Positions 1 through 7,793 of a stretch of 20,631 nt of DNA are shown here, one piece after another (position 1 is the stretch's first letter; each line of letters begins with the position of its first letter). Made by a program: the position numbers and the translations under genes. The notes below the pieces were generated by a model that did not search any database, was not told where the DNA came from, and saw only the letters and a list, made by a program, of their open reading frames with translations. Origin of the DNA: CAZPMT01 sp964587655 (lineage in GTDB: Bacteria; Hydrogenedentota; Hydrogenedentia; Hydrogenedentales; SLHB01); the NCBI GenBank assembly GCA_964587655.1, contig CAZPMT010000098.1, positions 1 to 20,631 on the forward strand, given 5' to 3'.

Positions 1-82
1 CGGGTTGCCGCGTTGTCAGCTTGTCATGCATGCCATGGTCTCAGACCCCGGGGTGGGGCTGGAATTGCTCTGAGAGTTTAGC

Positions 83-159
83 GCGCTTCAGCGTGGCTTA
101 TGGATCCGGCTTTGGGCTTGAAGTTTGCTGAAGCATCTCGGGAAGCGACGCTGAAGCGC
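83..159. repeat. 12-bp inverted repeat, 53-nt spacer
   Basis: GCGCTTCAGCGT at 83-94 is the exact reverse complement of 148-159. The spacer also contains TTGCTGAAGC, which overlaps the same motif. It could form a long stem-loop in RNA. Function is unknown. Confidence 0.5.
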
Positions 160-187
160 CCTTCTGCGGATAGGTTATCGCCTTCAC

Positions 188-203
188 CCCTCCTTAAGGA
201 GGG
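188..203. repeat. Perfect 16-bp palindrome
   Basis: CCCTCCTTAAGGAGGG is fully self-complementary, and the pairing extends with one bulged C to CAC/GTG on the flanks. It may be an intergenic palindromic repeat or part of a bidirectional transcription stop. Confidence 0.55.
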
Positions 204-208
204 TGCAA

Positions 209-244
209 AGAGGAGCCTGCTAAAGCCAGGCTGACAAAGCCTCT
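209..244. terminator. Two-segment stem-loop, possible terminator
   Basis: AGAGG (209-213) pairs with CCTCT (240-244), and AGCCTG (214-219) pairs with CAGGCT (227-232). The loop is 7 nt and there is a 7-nt bulge on the 3' side. The minus strand has no clean T-run, so intrinsic termination is only a possibility. Confidence 0.3.
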
Positions 245-312
245 ACGCGAGAGCGACTAGGCCCCGTACCCGTACGATTCTCCAGAACTCCCGAGCCTTA
301 TCTTAGTGCCAT

Positions 313-1647
313 TCAGTCCTGTCCCCACAATCCTGCGGATTTGGGCAGAGACCAACAAAGGGCGTCGCGACTTGGGCGGGACCGAATCACTGCCTGATAC
401 AACTGGTCCAGACGTGTTGAGTTGTTATTGCTGAATTGCCGGCTGGTAATGGGTGTTTCCATGCTCACTCCGCCGCAGACAATGGGAAACAGCACGTACT
501 CGTACATTGTGGCGCCTTTGGTCAGAGTACCCTGTGCCTTCTTGCTGTTTGCCAGCCCCGGCATTGAAGACGGCATGGGCGTCTCCATCTGGCACGCATA
601 TCCTTCCAGGAAAAAGGCTAGATCCAAGCCCGCCTTGCTCGCGGCATTCTGCTTATGCATGGCTTTCAACAGCACGCTCAAACGAAAGATGTTTTCCAGA
701 TCGGCGTATTCACGCACCTGTGCCGCGGCTTCGTGGTAGTGGTCGGAAAGCTCTCTTGCGAAAGCTTGCGCGTGGGGATCGTCACCACCCGAATCATAGA
801 GACTCCCGTCGGCCGCAGCGCGTTGCTTCTCTGTCAGCACCACCACGGAGCATCTGTCAAGGCATACTATGTTTTCACTTTCATTTTGTTGAAAGGTTGG
901 CTCGTCCTTTCCGATGTGAAACCAAAAGCGCGACATGGACATTCCCAAAGCAGGGACATCGCCCTTTGTTCGGATGCTTTCTTCGGCGGCATTCATCACG
1001 AGATTAATGCAGGAAGGAATGGCGTCCACGCGCACCAAGCCTTGCGACAGCTTCTTCATGTGGTAATCGGCGTCAATCATAACGTGGGCATGGCGGGAGT
1101 TCTTGGGCACGCCGCCTACGACCACGGTTTGCGGCCCCTGCGCTTTTTCTAAGCGCGCGAAAAAGCGGTCCATATCGCCGACGTGTGTCATCGGTCCTGC
1201 CTCTGAAGTCAACCGGTTGATCTTGAGCACGTCCTCTTGGCGGGGATCCAAGGAACAATAGGGTTGAGGCTCGTCATTCCAGATATTGCGGATGTTGACC
1301 GCCAAGTCGTCGAGGTGAAGCGCCGGCCACGTTTCGGAACGCCAGCCTATCAGTATGACGTCGGCGTTGTCTTGTTCAACAACAAAGCCGTCCAGTTGGC
1401 CAATCCCGGCCAAGGTTGCGACCTCAGGCCGCATAGGGCTTTTCTGGGCCTCCAGTGCCAGAGCACGCAACGAAAGACTGATGTGTTCTTCGTACTTGGA
1501 TGGATGAACCGCCGACGGCGGCGCCGGGCTGACAGGCGTGTCGCTTGCACAACTGAAAGCAGCTATAAGGAAGAAGGCCAATGTGAAGTTTGTCAACCAC
1601 AAAGATCGCGCGCCGATTTTCTTTCTGGTTGTCGCGCCGTGAAGCAT
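313..1647 (-). CDS. Exported DUF1598-like lipoprotein
   Basis: This is a 444-residue protein of unknown function. The N-terminus has a basic region, a hydrophobic stretch and a lipobox-like LIAAFSC with Cys at about residue 33, so it is probably a lipoprotein. The central part (about residues 96-204) has an LDDL segment and a VVVGGVPKNSR...DADYH block. I recall this block from the DUF1598 proteins of planctomycetes; the match is from memory. The C-terminus carries a GVSM...RPSRDALCW tail that is also found, diverged, in the upstream gene. I chose the ATG at 1647 because GAGG lies six bases before it. The ATG at 1659 overlaps the upstream stop by ATGA but has a poor ribosome site. The two genes form an operon. 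No enzymatic residues are recognisable. Confidence 0.75.
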   Translation of the reverse strand: MLHGATTRKKIGARSLWLTNFTLAFFLIAAFSCASDTPVSPAPPSAVHPSKYEEHISLSLRALALEAQKSPMRPEVATLAGIGQLDGFVVEQDNADVILIGWRSETWPALHLDDLAVNIRNIWNDEPQPYCSLDPRQEDVLKINRLTSEAGPMTHVGDMDRFFARLEKAQGPQTVVVGGVPKNSRHAHVMIDADYHMKKLSQGLVRVDAIPSCINLVMNAAEESIRTKGDVPALGMSMSRFWFHIGKDEPTFQQNESENIVCLDRCSVVVLTEKQRAAADGSLYDSGGDDPHAQAFARELSDHYHEAAAQVREYADLENIFRLSVLLKAMHKQNAASKAGLDLAFFLEGYACQMETPMPSSMPGLANSKKAQGTLTKGATMYEYVLFPIVCGGVSMETPITSRQFSNNNSTRLDQLYQAVIRSRPSRDALCWSLPKSAGLWGQD

Positions 1648-1655
1648 GTGATTCC

Positions 1656-3071
1656 TCATTTGCCGTTGTCCCCTTGGCTAGGCCAGGACAAACTGTCCCG
1701 ATTGGGTCGATTTTTCAGAATGTCCTGTCGTTTCTTATCCAATTCACTTGACTTGTCCTTGCCAAATGAAGACGGCGCGACGTCAAACTGCATCGAAACG
1801 CCGTTTTCGACCGCTTCCTCCGTCCCCTTGCGGGTTTGCGAGATGGGTACCGGTGCGAGCGGCGCCGATGGCGATGGAGGCGAAGAAACCAGGCCGGGTC
1901 CACTATCATCGTCCATCAGGCGTGATCGCACACCCACACCCAGCACGATGTCCGCCTTCCATGACTCGGTGACCTGGTGTCCTCCTTTGTTCCAGTCGGC
2001 TTGGCTCATAACCTTCACTTCGGCGTGATTGGGTAGGGCCTTCCGCATGGCGTCAACCGCCTCCTTGGTGTCGGCCACCAGAACGATACGTTCTGGGTTA
2101 CTTTTCGCAGCCATGCTGGCCATGGTATTCGCTTCCGTACGGACACGAGGGCTTTGATCGCACCAGTATTCGCGGATTCCTTGTGCTCTTACTGCATAGT
2201 TCTCAGGAAGAGTTACCCGACTGAGCAGATCACGAGCTACGGTATCGTCGTGCGTTATCGCGTATTCCCTCATTGCCGTCTGGTAATTCTGGCGCGCGTG
2301 GTTGCAGTCCACTTTAATGATGGTAATGGTGGGCCGATCAACTGGCCGTGAGTTTACTTCCCACGGAATGACGACCTTCAGTCCGAGTAAACCATCCTCA
2401 GACGCGCTGCGCATCTTCGACGGAAGTCGTGTGACAGTGTCTTTGTCTCCAACCCAAACATGGATTCGTTGTGATGAGCCTACAAGCGCCTTGGCAATAT
2501 CATCCTCATATCCCGGATAGGCTGACCCGGGAGCGCCCATGATATTCACTTCTCGCGCCAGGATTTGAAAGCTCTTTCCGTTGAAATTCCGGACTACATC
2601 TGAGTCTTGGCTGTGAACGTCGCACTTACGGGCTATGATCAGACGGTTGTTCAAGTCAGTGTTGTACATGGGTTGTCCAAGATTGTTGCCGATGCTCCTG
2701 ACGACATCGCGTATCATGTTTCCATCAGGGCTGCTGGCTACTATCCGATCATATGGAATCCCGGACGCGTCACAACTTCCTCGGATCTGGTCTGCTTCCG
2801 CATCAGCCGGACCGTGGAACACACCAAGCCCCAACATGTTGTTCGCGAATTCGCACTGCTCTAGTCCTCTCTGGTAATTGAGCATGAGGAAATCCCGCAC
2901 GTGGTTCTTCTGCGCGCAATCTGGCCATTTGGATGGCTCTGTCCCATGGTTGGCTATAAGATGTTCGACATCGTCGAAGAAACGATCCATGGATTCTCCT
3001 GCCAGAGAATCCTGCGCCAGACAAGTGAAAAGAATGGCGGCAAGCACAAGGCACACCTCAGTCTGCTTCAT
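1656..3071 (-). CDS. Exported protein of unknown function
   Basis: This is a 471-residue protein that I do not recognise. It starts with a classical signal peptide (MKQTEVCLVLAAILFTCLAQ, then a likely cleavage after DSLA), so it is secreted or periplasmic. The body is mixed alpha/beta with scattered cysteines and an RIVLVADTKEAVDAM segment that looks like a Rossmann-type strand-helix. A proline- and serine-rich linker precedes the last 45 residues. That tail (GVSM...LD...RPNRDSLSW) aligns without gaps to the end of the downstream lipoprotein. The ATG at 3071 is preceded by GAGGAAAC, a good ribosome site, so a longer reading from 3131 is unlikely. The stop overlaps the downstream gene's first possible start, which implies co-transcription and a shared job. 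Confidence 0.7.
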   Translation of the reverse strand: MKQTEVCLVLAAILFTCLAQDSLAGESMDRFFDDVEHLIANHGTEPSKWPDCAQKNHVRDFLMLNYQRGLEQCEFANNMLGLGVFHGPADAEADQIRGSCDASGIPYDRIVASSPDGNMIRDVVRSIGNNLGQPMYNTDLNNRLIIARKCDVHSQDSDVVRNFNGKSFQILAREVNIMGAPGSAYPGYEDDIAKALVGSSQRIHVWVGDKDTVTRLPSKMRSASEDGLLGLKVVIPWEVNSRPVDRPTITIIKVDCNHARQNYQTAMREYAITHDDTVARDLLSRVTLPENYAVRAQGIREYWCDQSPRVRTEANTMASMAAKSNPERIVLVADTKEAVDAMRKALPNHAEVKVMSQADWNKGGHQVTESWKADIVLGVGVRSRLMDDDSGPGLVSSPPSPSAPLAPVPISQTRKGTEEAVENGVSMQFDVAPSSFGKDKSSELDKKRQDILKNRPNRDSLSWPSQGDNGK

Positions 3072-3351
3072 CGTTCTGTTTCCTCGTTTGACAGCAGCAA
3101 TTGTACGCCATCTAGTACTCTTAGCCGTCATCGTCGTTTTCCGGTGGGGTTAGTTTGCCATAGCTTGCTGTAATACGCAAGGGATTTGCTCGATCCATGA
3201 TTCGCATGTAAGAGCATGCCGAACACCTTTTGGCGTCCGCGCGGAAACCTTGCGGTCTCGAATCTTACGTGCAGAGGAGCGATCTCGTTTGATTACGCCG
3301 GGTGTCACCGCTAGACTAACTCCCTGAATGAAGGCAACGGAGGCGCTGACC
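3072..3351. promoter_or_regulatory. Divergent intergenic region
   Basis: These 280 nt separate the minus-strand secreted-protein operon from the plus-strand dehydrogenase, so promoters for both should lie here. I see no clear -35/-10 pair or operator. A short GCATG/CATGC inverted repeat lies at 3204-3219 but is too weak to call. Confidence 0.35.
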
Positions 3352-4377
3352 ATGGCCGAAGTGAAGAAGTATCGGGTGGGGGTCATTGGCGCGGGGGCAA
3401 TTGCTCAGGCTTGTCATCTGCCGGGGTATGCGAAGAATGAATGGGTAGATCTTGTGGCGTTCGCGGACCCGGAGCCGGCCCGGCATAAGGAAATGGCGAA
3501 GCTTTATGATTACGTGACGGGCTATGCGCACTATCGACACATGCTCGAAAAGGAGAAGCTCGACGTCGTAAGCGTCTGCACACCGAACAAGTATCACGCG
3601 GACGCTGCGATCTCGGCGCTGGAAGCGAAGTGTCACGTATTGTGCGAGAAGCCCATCGCGACGACGCTCAAGGAAGCGGATGCGATAATCGCCGCGGCGA
3701 AGAAGGCCAAGCGGAAACTGATGGTGGGTTTCACGCACCGTCTCTTCAACGGCACGAAAAAGGTCAAGGAACTACTCGCGGAAAAGGCTCTCGGCAAGCC
3801 TTTCATGATCCGCGTCCGATTCGCGCACGGCGGGCCGTTCCCGGGCTGGGCGAAGAGTGACTGGTTCTACAGCAAGGACCTCGCCGCGGGCGGGGCCATG
3901 CTCGACATGGGCATTCACGCCATCGACCTATGCCTGTGGCTGTTCGGAAGCGTCACGACGGTCGCCGCGAAGGCCGCCACGCTTATCAAGAAGATCGAAG
4001 TCGACGACAACGCGGTGATGATCCTCGAATTCAAGAACGGCGCTCTCGGTTACATCGAGGTCGGCTGGACCAGCAAGCCGGGCTTTAGCGGCCTCGAGGT
4101 GTATGGCACGGAGGGCTCGCTCGTGTGCGATTACAACCGCGGACTTTTCCTCTTCGGCGGCAAGGCTTCCACTGGGACGGACGGCACGAGCGAGTGGCGC
4201 GTCATAGAACGTGCGCCGACGCAGGGCGGCTGGGCGACGGAAATCGGCCACTGGATCGACGTGCTCCGAGGCGTCGAGAAACTCACGATGGACGGAAAGG
4301 CCGGTCGCAATGCGATCGAGGTCGCGCTTGCCGCATACAAATCCAGCAACACCGGAAAACGTGTGGCCATCAGTTGA
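3352..4377 (+). CDS. Gfo/Idh/MocA family NAD(P)-dependent oxidoreductase
   Basis: This 341-residue cytoplasmic protein has the full two-domain architecture of the family, which usually oxidises or reduces sugars and cyclitols. The N-terminal Rossmann fold shows the nucleotide loop VIGAGAIAQ (residues 11-19), followed by SVCTPNKYHADAA and the signature CEKP with Lys100. The C-terminal alpha/beta domain has DMGIHAID, giving the family's catalytic Asp185 and His189. The start at 3352 has GGAGG eight bases upstream; the in-frame ATG at 3328 lacks such a site. The downstream neighbour is a secreted glycosidase on the same strand, so a sugar substrate derived from a glycan is likely. The exact substrate cannot be read from the sequence. 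Confidence 0.92.
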   Translation: MAEVKKYRVGVIGAGAIAQACHLPGYAKNEWVDLVAFADPEPARHKEMAKLYDYVTGYAHYRHMLEKEKLDVVSVCTPNKYHADAAISALEAKCHVLCEKPIATTLKEADAIIAAAKKAKRKLMVGFTHRLFNGTKKVKELLAEKALGKPFMIRVRFAHGGPFPGWAKSDWFYSKDLAAGGAMLDMGIHAIDLCLWLFGSVTTVAAKAATLIKKIEVDDNAVMILEFKNGALGYIEVGWTSKPGFSGLEVYGTEGSLVCDYNRGLFLFGGKASTGTDGTSEWRVIERAPTQGGWATEIGHWIDVLRGVEKLTMDGKAGRNAIEVALAAYKSSNTGKRVAIS

Positions 4378-4419
4378 GAGGGAACCATCGAGGTTGCGCG
4401 AGTATTCAATGGACGTATT

Positions 4420-4584
4420 CTCGTGCTCGTGCTCGTGCTCCTAATCGTAATCGTAATCGGACAGTGCTAACAACGTTATGCCGTATGGATTGCATCAGGT
4501 ATGAATGATTCTTAGATGGTGAGAGTCCGTGAGAAGGAGAGGATCGATTACGATTACGATTAGGAGCACGAGCACGAGCACGAG
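4420..4584. mobile_element. Perfect 40-bp inverted-repeat element built of hexamers
   Basis: The left arm (4420-4459) and right arm (4545-4584) are exact reverse complements over 40 bp, with an 85-nt core between them. Each arm is itself repetitive: the left arm reads CTCGTG three times, CTC, then TAATCG-type hexamers three times. The unit sits between the dehydrogenase and the glycosidase, and its right end lies only about 10 nt before the glycosidase ribosome site. The core has no credible gene. I see no clear target-site duplication. It looks like a small non-autonomous mobile or intergenic repeat unit. Transcribed as RNA it would form a 40-bp stem that could affect expression of the downstream gene. 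The mobile assignment is inference. Confidence 0.6.
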
Positions 4585-4608
4585 TAATTGCGGAGAGGAG
4601 CGGCGAGA

Positions 4609-6978
4609 ATGATGAATAGGCTCACGGCATCTTTTCTTGCGGCCGTTGTACTATTCGCGACGCACGTCTCCGCCGTCCCGCTGCAACACAAGCGGGACAA
4701 GATGTTCCGCACGATCAATACTGACATCTACGAGATCGGCGTTAAGAAGAACGGCGAGACAGATGTCACGCTTATCTCCCGCGAGCCCGTGTTCATCAAC
4801 GTCAACCCGATGATCTGGTTCGACGGCGAGCCGGAACCTGTGTTGCTCGACGTCAGCGGCAAGATGACGGCGCGCGACGGGGTCAACAATCGCCTTGGCC
4901 AGGGACATGGGCTTATGTTCCAGAAGGGCAACTGCGATTGGACGCTCCAAGCCTACCCGACAAAACCGTACCTGTCGGCGCAAGTAGCCTTCGTCAACTC
5001 CGGCAAGAAGAGCGTCAAGGTCAAGATGCTCATCCCCTGGGCCGCGGGCGGTCGCACACCCGGCGGTGTGACGCTTGGGAAGTCCACGGACCAATCGGTA
5101 ATCCTTGAGAACGGGCGCACCTTCCTCTCAAACAGCGACATCCCCGCCAAAGTCACCGGGAACAGCCTCTCGCTGTGGAATGCCGCCGTATACAACGCAT
5201 TCACGCAACGCTCGCTGATTGCGGGCTTCGTCACGAACGCGCGCGCCTGCACGCAAATCCGCCTCGAACGAAGCGAGAAGGCCGACGGCGCCTTTTTCGA
5301 TCTCTTCCGGGCCGAGTGCGTCTACGACCCGCCGATTGAAGTCCAACCCCGGGAACGCCTCGAATCCGAAGTCTTGTATCTTAGCGTGGGGGAAACGAGT
5401 CCGCTCGAAGGTCTCGAACGTTATGGCGCGACCTTTGCCGCCTTCAACAACCTCAAACGCCGGGCAGCGTTTCTTCCTCACGGTTGGGATTCATGGAATA
5501 CGAAGTACAAGACGGATATCAACGAGGAGAAAATGCTCGCCGCGCTCGACTTCGTCGACAAGAATCTGAAACGTTACGGGTGGAAACATTTCGCCATAGA
5601 CGCCGGCTGGGAGTTGGGCAAAGGCAATTGGGAACCGGACACCGCCAAGTTCCCGCATGGCATGAAGTGGTTTGCGGACCAGATCCACGTGCGTGAGATG
5701 ACCGCGGGCATCTGGATCGATCCCTTCACGGTCGACGCGAACTCGCCTTTGGCGAAGGCGCATCCGGATTGGCTGCGGACGCCGAATGCCGAGGGCCGGC
5801 AAAACCTGAGCGAGAATGATCGCATCCTTGATGTGACGGTGTCGGGCGCGTACGAATACGTCCGCGACCTGTTCAGCAAGATCGGAAACGACTGGGGCTA
5901 TGACGCGCTTCAGGAATGCGATTTCGTGTACCAACTCTTGTATGCGGAGTCGTACTCGAATCCAAACCTCACCCGGATAGACGTTCTGCACAAGGGCATG
6001 CAGGCCGTGCGCGAAGGGTTCGGCCCGAACAAGTTCGTTACGTCGTTCACGCCGCTGCCCGTGACGGGGCTTTACTGCAATGCCATGCGCATCGGCGACG
6101 ACTGCGCGCCGATCTGGCGTAAGGCGCCGGACAAGTGGCCCTGGGGCTGCGTCGAGGCCATGAGGAACGCCGCGCGCCGCTATTACTTCGCGCCCTACGC
6201 GTGGGCCACGGATCCGGATTGCGCCTATTTCGGTCACGCGGACACCGCGGCGCGTTGGGAAGTTAGCGACAAGCCCGCGCTGACTTGGGAGCAGACCGTC
6301 ACGTGGCTGACCGCTGCCGCACTGACCGGCGGCGTGGTGAAGATCGGCGATTGGTTCCCCGACCTATCTCAAAAGGAAGTGGCTCTGCTTCAGCGGCTCC
6401 TGCCGACGCTGCCGCGCCCCGCGCGCCCCGTCGATCTCTTCGAGAGAGACACCCCTTGCATCTGGTCGCTGCCCATCAAGTGCGACATCGGCCAGTGGAA
6501 CATCGTGGGTGTTTTCAATTGGGACGAAACATCAAGCCGCAAGACGCCGATCTCGTTCGCGGAACTCGGCCTTGATGCGACTGCCTACTATACGGTGTAC
6601 GACTTTTGGCAAGACGCGTTTCACGGTCTCGCACAAGGCCGGTTGAACGTCGATACAGCGCCGGGGAGTTGCCATCTGCTGGGTTTGCGCCGCTACGAAG
6701 ACCACCCGATGTTCCTTGCAACGGACCGTCATTTTTCGCAAGGCGCCACCGACTTCAAGACCCTGACGTGGAACGCGCAGACACTTCAGTTGGCCGGAAC
6801 CTTCGACGGCATCGCCGACACGGACTATAATCTTCGCGTCCTCGTCCCCGAGTCTTACAACATGAAGTCCGTGACTGTATCAACGGGGACACCAGCCACG
6901 CAGCAAGAGGGCAAAGTCCTCAAGATCGCGTTCCGTTGCGCGACCCAAGGCCCTGTCACCTGGACCGTCCAGTTCTGA
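4609..6978 (+). CDS. Secreted alpha-galactosidase-like glycoside hydrolase (clan GH-D, GH36/GH27 type)
   Basis: This 789-residue protein has a signal peptide (first 22 residues, cleavage after HVSA). An N-terminal beta-sandwich domain (to about residue 285) precedes a (beta/alpha)8 barrel that starts at HGWDSWNT and AIDAGWE, both typical of melibiase-like enzymes. The nucleophile position reads LQECDF with Asp438, and the acid/base motif reads MRIGDDCAPIW with Asp498. Both catalytic Asp residues are present, but the Lys usually two residues before the nucleophile is Glu. A C-terminal beta domain follows the barrel. The ATG at 4609 has GAGGAG eight bases upstream; a TTG at 4588 is in frame but lacks such a site. 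It probably cleaves alpha-linked galactose or a related sugar outside the cytoplasm and may share transcription with the dehydrogenase. Precise specificity is uncertain. Confidence 0.85.
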   Translation: MMNRLTASFLAAVVLFATHVSAVPLQHKRDKMFRTINTDIYEIGVKKNGETDVTLISREPVFINVNPMIWFDGEPEPVLLDVSGKMTARDGVNNRLGQGHGLMFQKGNCDWTLQAYPTKPYLSAQVAFVNSGKKSVKVKMLIPWAAGGRTPGGVTLGKSTDQSVILENGRTFLSNSDIPAKVTGNSLSLWNAAVYNAFTQRSLIAGFVTNARACTQIRLERSEKADGAFFDLFRAECVYDPPIEVQPRERLESEVLYLSVGETSPLEGLERYGATFAAFNNLKRRAAFLPHGWDSWNTKYKTDINEEKMLAALDFVDKNLKRYGWKHFAIDAGWELGKGNWEPDTAKFPHGMKWFADQIHVREMTAGIWIDPFTVDANSPLAKAHPDWLRTPNAEGRQNLSENDRILDVTVSGAYEYVRDLFSKIGNDWGYDALQECDFVYQLLYAESYSNPNLTRIDVLHKGMQAVREGFGPNKFVTSFTPLPVTGLYCNAMRIGDDCAPIWRKAPDKWPWGCVEAMRNAARRYYFAPYAWATDPDCAYFGHADTAARWEVSDKPALTWEQTVTWLTAAALTGGVVKIGDWFPDLSQKEVALLQRLLPTLPRPARPVDLFERDTPCIWSLPIKCDIGQWNIVGVFNWDETSSRKTPISFAELGLDATAYYTVYDFWQDAFHGLAQGRLNVDTAPGSCHLLGLRRYEDHPMFLATDRHFSQGATDFKTLTWNAQTLQLAGTFDGIADTDYNLRVLVPESYNMKSVTVSTGTPATQQEGKVLKIAFRCATQGPVTWTVQF

Positions 6979-7061
6979 GAGCTTGGGAGGAAGAAGCCGT
7001 CGCAATGCGCCCGTTCTCTCAACGAGCCCTGAACCCTGCGTCATTCGCAGTTACTCCCAGG

Positions 7062-7610
7062 CTATTCGGGCCGCACGTACTTCTGATAAACGTTGGCATA
7101 CTCGCAAGAAAAACGAATCGTGCTTATTTCCTGGTACGGAATCCGCATGGTGTCTTTGCTCCACTGACCGCTTGCATCGAAGTCTTTGAATGTGACAGTT
7201 GTCTTGTTCACCCGAAGCGCCTTGCCAATGTAGAGGTAATCAGGCTCGGAGGAGTACTCGAACTCAAGAATCACGATCCCGTCCTGTTTCCTGATTCCCC
7301 GCAGAATCGAGATCTCGTCTGTAATGTCTAGCGGAAAGCTGATGCCTACTTGCGACGGAATCCCTTCCATTTCAAGAATGCGTGCAAAGCTGCTTTTCTT
7401 TCGAGCGAGGCCTGTCACATCGCGAGGGCGAATCAGCGTGTAGCCATCCAGATGGAAGTCCACCGTAGTATGTATGAGAAGCCAGTTGGCGCTGGCCAAG
7501 AGGAGGTAACCCTCCACGCTATCGCGGTCTCCCATCTCGCGGTGAAAAAAAGCCCACTCGCGCTTTTGGATGATCACCTCCAGTTGGTTCTTCTGCAAGG
7601 GCCATTTCAT
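7062..7610 (-). CDS. Conserved-looking protein of unknown function
   Basis: This 182-residue protein has no signal peptide or membrane segment. It is rich in predicted beta strands, with blocks such as LLLASANWLLIHTTVDFHLD, GYTLIRPRDVTG and LYIGKALRVNKTTVTFKDFD. The pattern suggests a small beta-barrel (SH3 or Sm-like) fold, but I cannot name a family. Acceptable ribosome-site bases (AGGAGAGG) lie upstream of 7610. It is convergent with the glycosidase gene and divergent from the M15 peptidase, so it is probably transcribed alone. Confidence 0.7.
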   Translation of the reverse strand: MKWPLQKNQLEVIIQKREWAFFHREMGDRDSVEGYLLLASANWLLIHTTVDFHLDGYTLIRPRDVTGLARKKSSFARILEMEGIPSQVGISFPLDITDEISILRGIRKQDGIVILEFEYSSEPDYLYIGKALRVNKTTVTFKDFDASGQWSKDTMRIPYQEISTIRFSCEYANVYQKYVRPE

Positions 7611-7793
7611 TTCCCGGTATCCTCTCCTGTCTCTCTTCTTGCGGACTGGTTCGCTTCGACACGTGATTATGCGTACTTTCGTGTCGCGATTACAGTGTTA
7701 GTTGAACTCAAGGCTTTCACTAAAGCCCTTTACATCGGCAGCCCTCCATGACATCATTGGTGCGGTCAGTACAACTGGAGTCTCGAATCAGAA

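Larger units (their letters stand above)
1..312. other. Non-coding stretch with several inverted repeats
   Basis: I see no convincing gene here; the stretch lies downstream of the minus-strand lipoprotein gene that stops at 313. It contains a 12-bp inverted repeat (GCGCTTCAGCGT at 83-94 against its reverse complement at 148-159), a 16-bp perfect palindrome at 188-203 and a two-part stem-loop at 209-244. It may hold the transcription end of the operon, a small structured RNA, or decayed sequence. No T-run clearly follows any of the hairpins on either strand. Confidence 0.5.

Noticed and set aside
453..2028. Long plus-strand open frames opposite the secreted-protein operon
   Set aside because: They have no recognisable domains or good ribosome sites. 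The minus-strand frames have signal peptides, a shared tail and proper start sites.
3204..3219. GCATG/CATGC inverted repeat as an operator
   Set aside because: A 5-bp arm is expected by chance, and there is no regulator gene or second copy nearby.
4420..4584. CRISPR array or iteron-type replication origin
   Set aside because: The hexamers are contiguous, with no spacers, and are arranged as two mirrored arms. There is no cas or replication gene nearby.
4410..4590. Target-site duplication flanking the hexamer inverted repeat
   Set aside because: The flanks (TATT on the left, TAAT on the right) do not match well enough to call a duplication.
4588..4608. Seven extra N-terminal residues for the glycosidase from a TTG at 4588
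   Set aside because: No ribosome site fits that TTG. GAGGAG is ideally placed for the ATG at 4609, and the signal peptide begins there.
7036..7050. CTGCG/CGCAG hairpin as a terminator between convergent genes
   Set aside because: The stem is only 5 bp and has no T-run on either strand.
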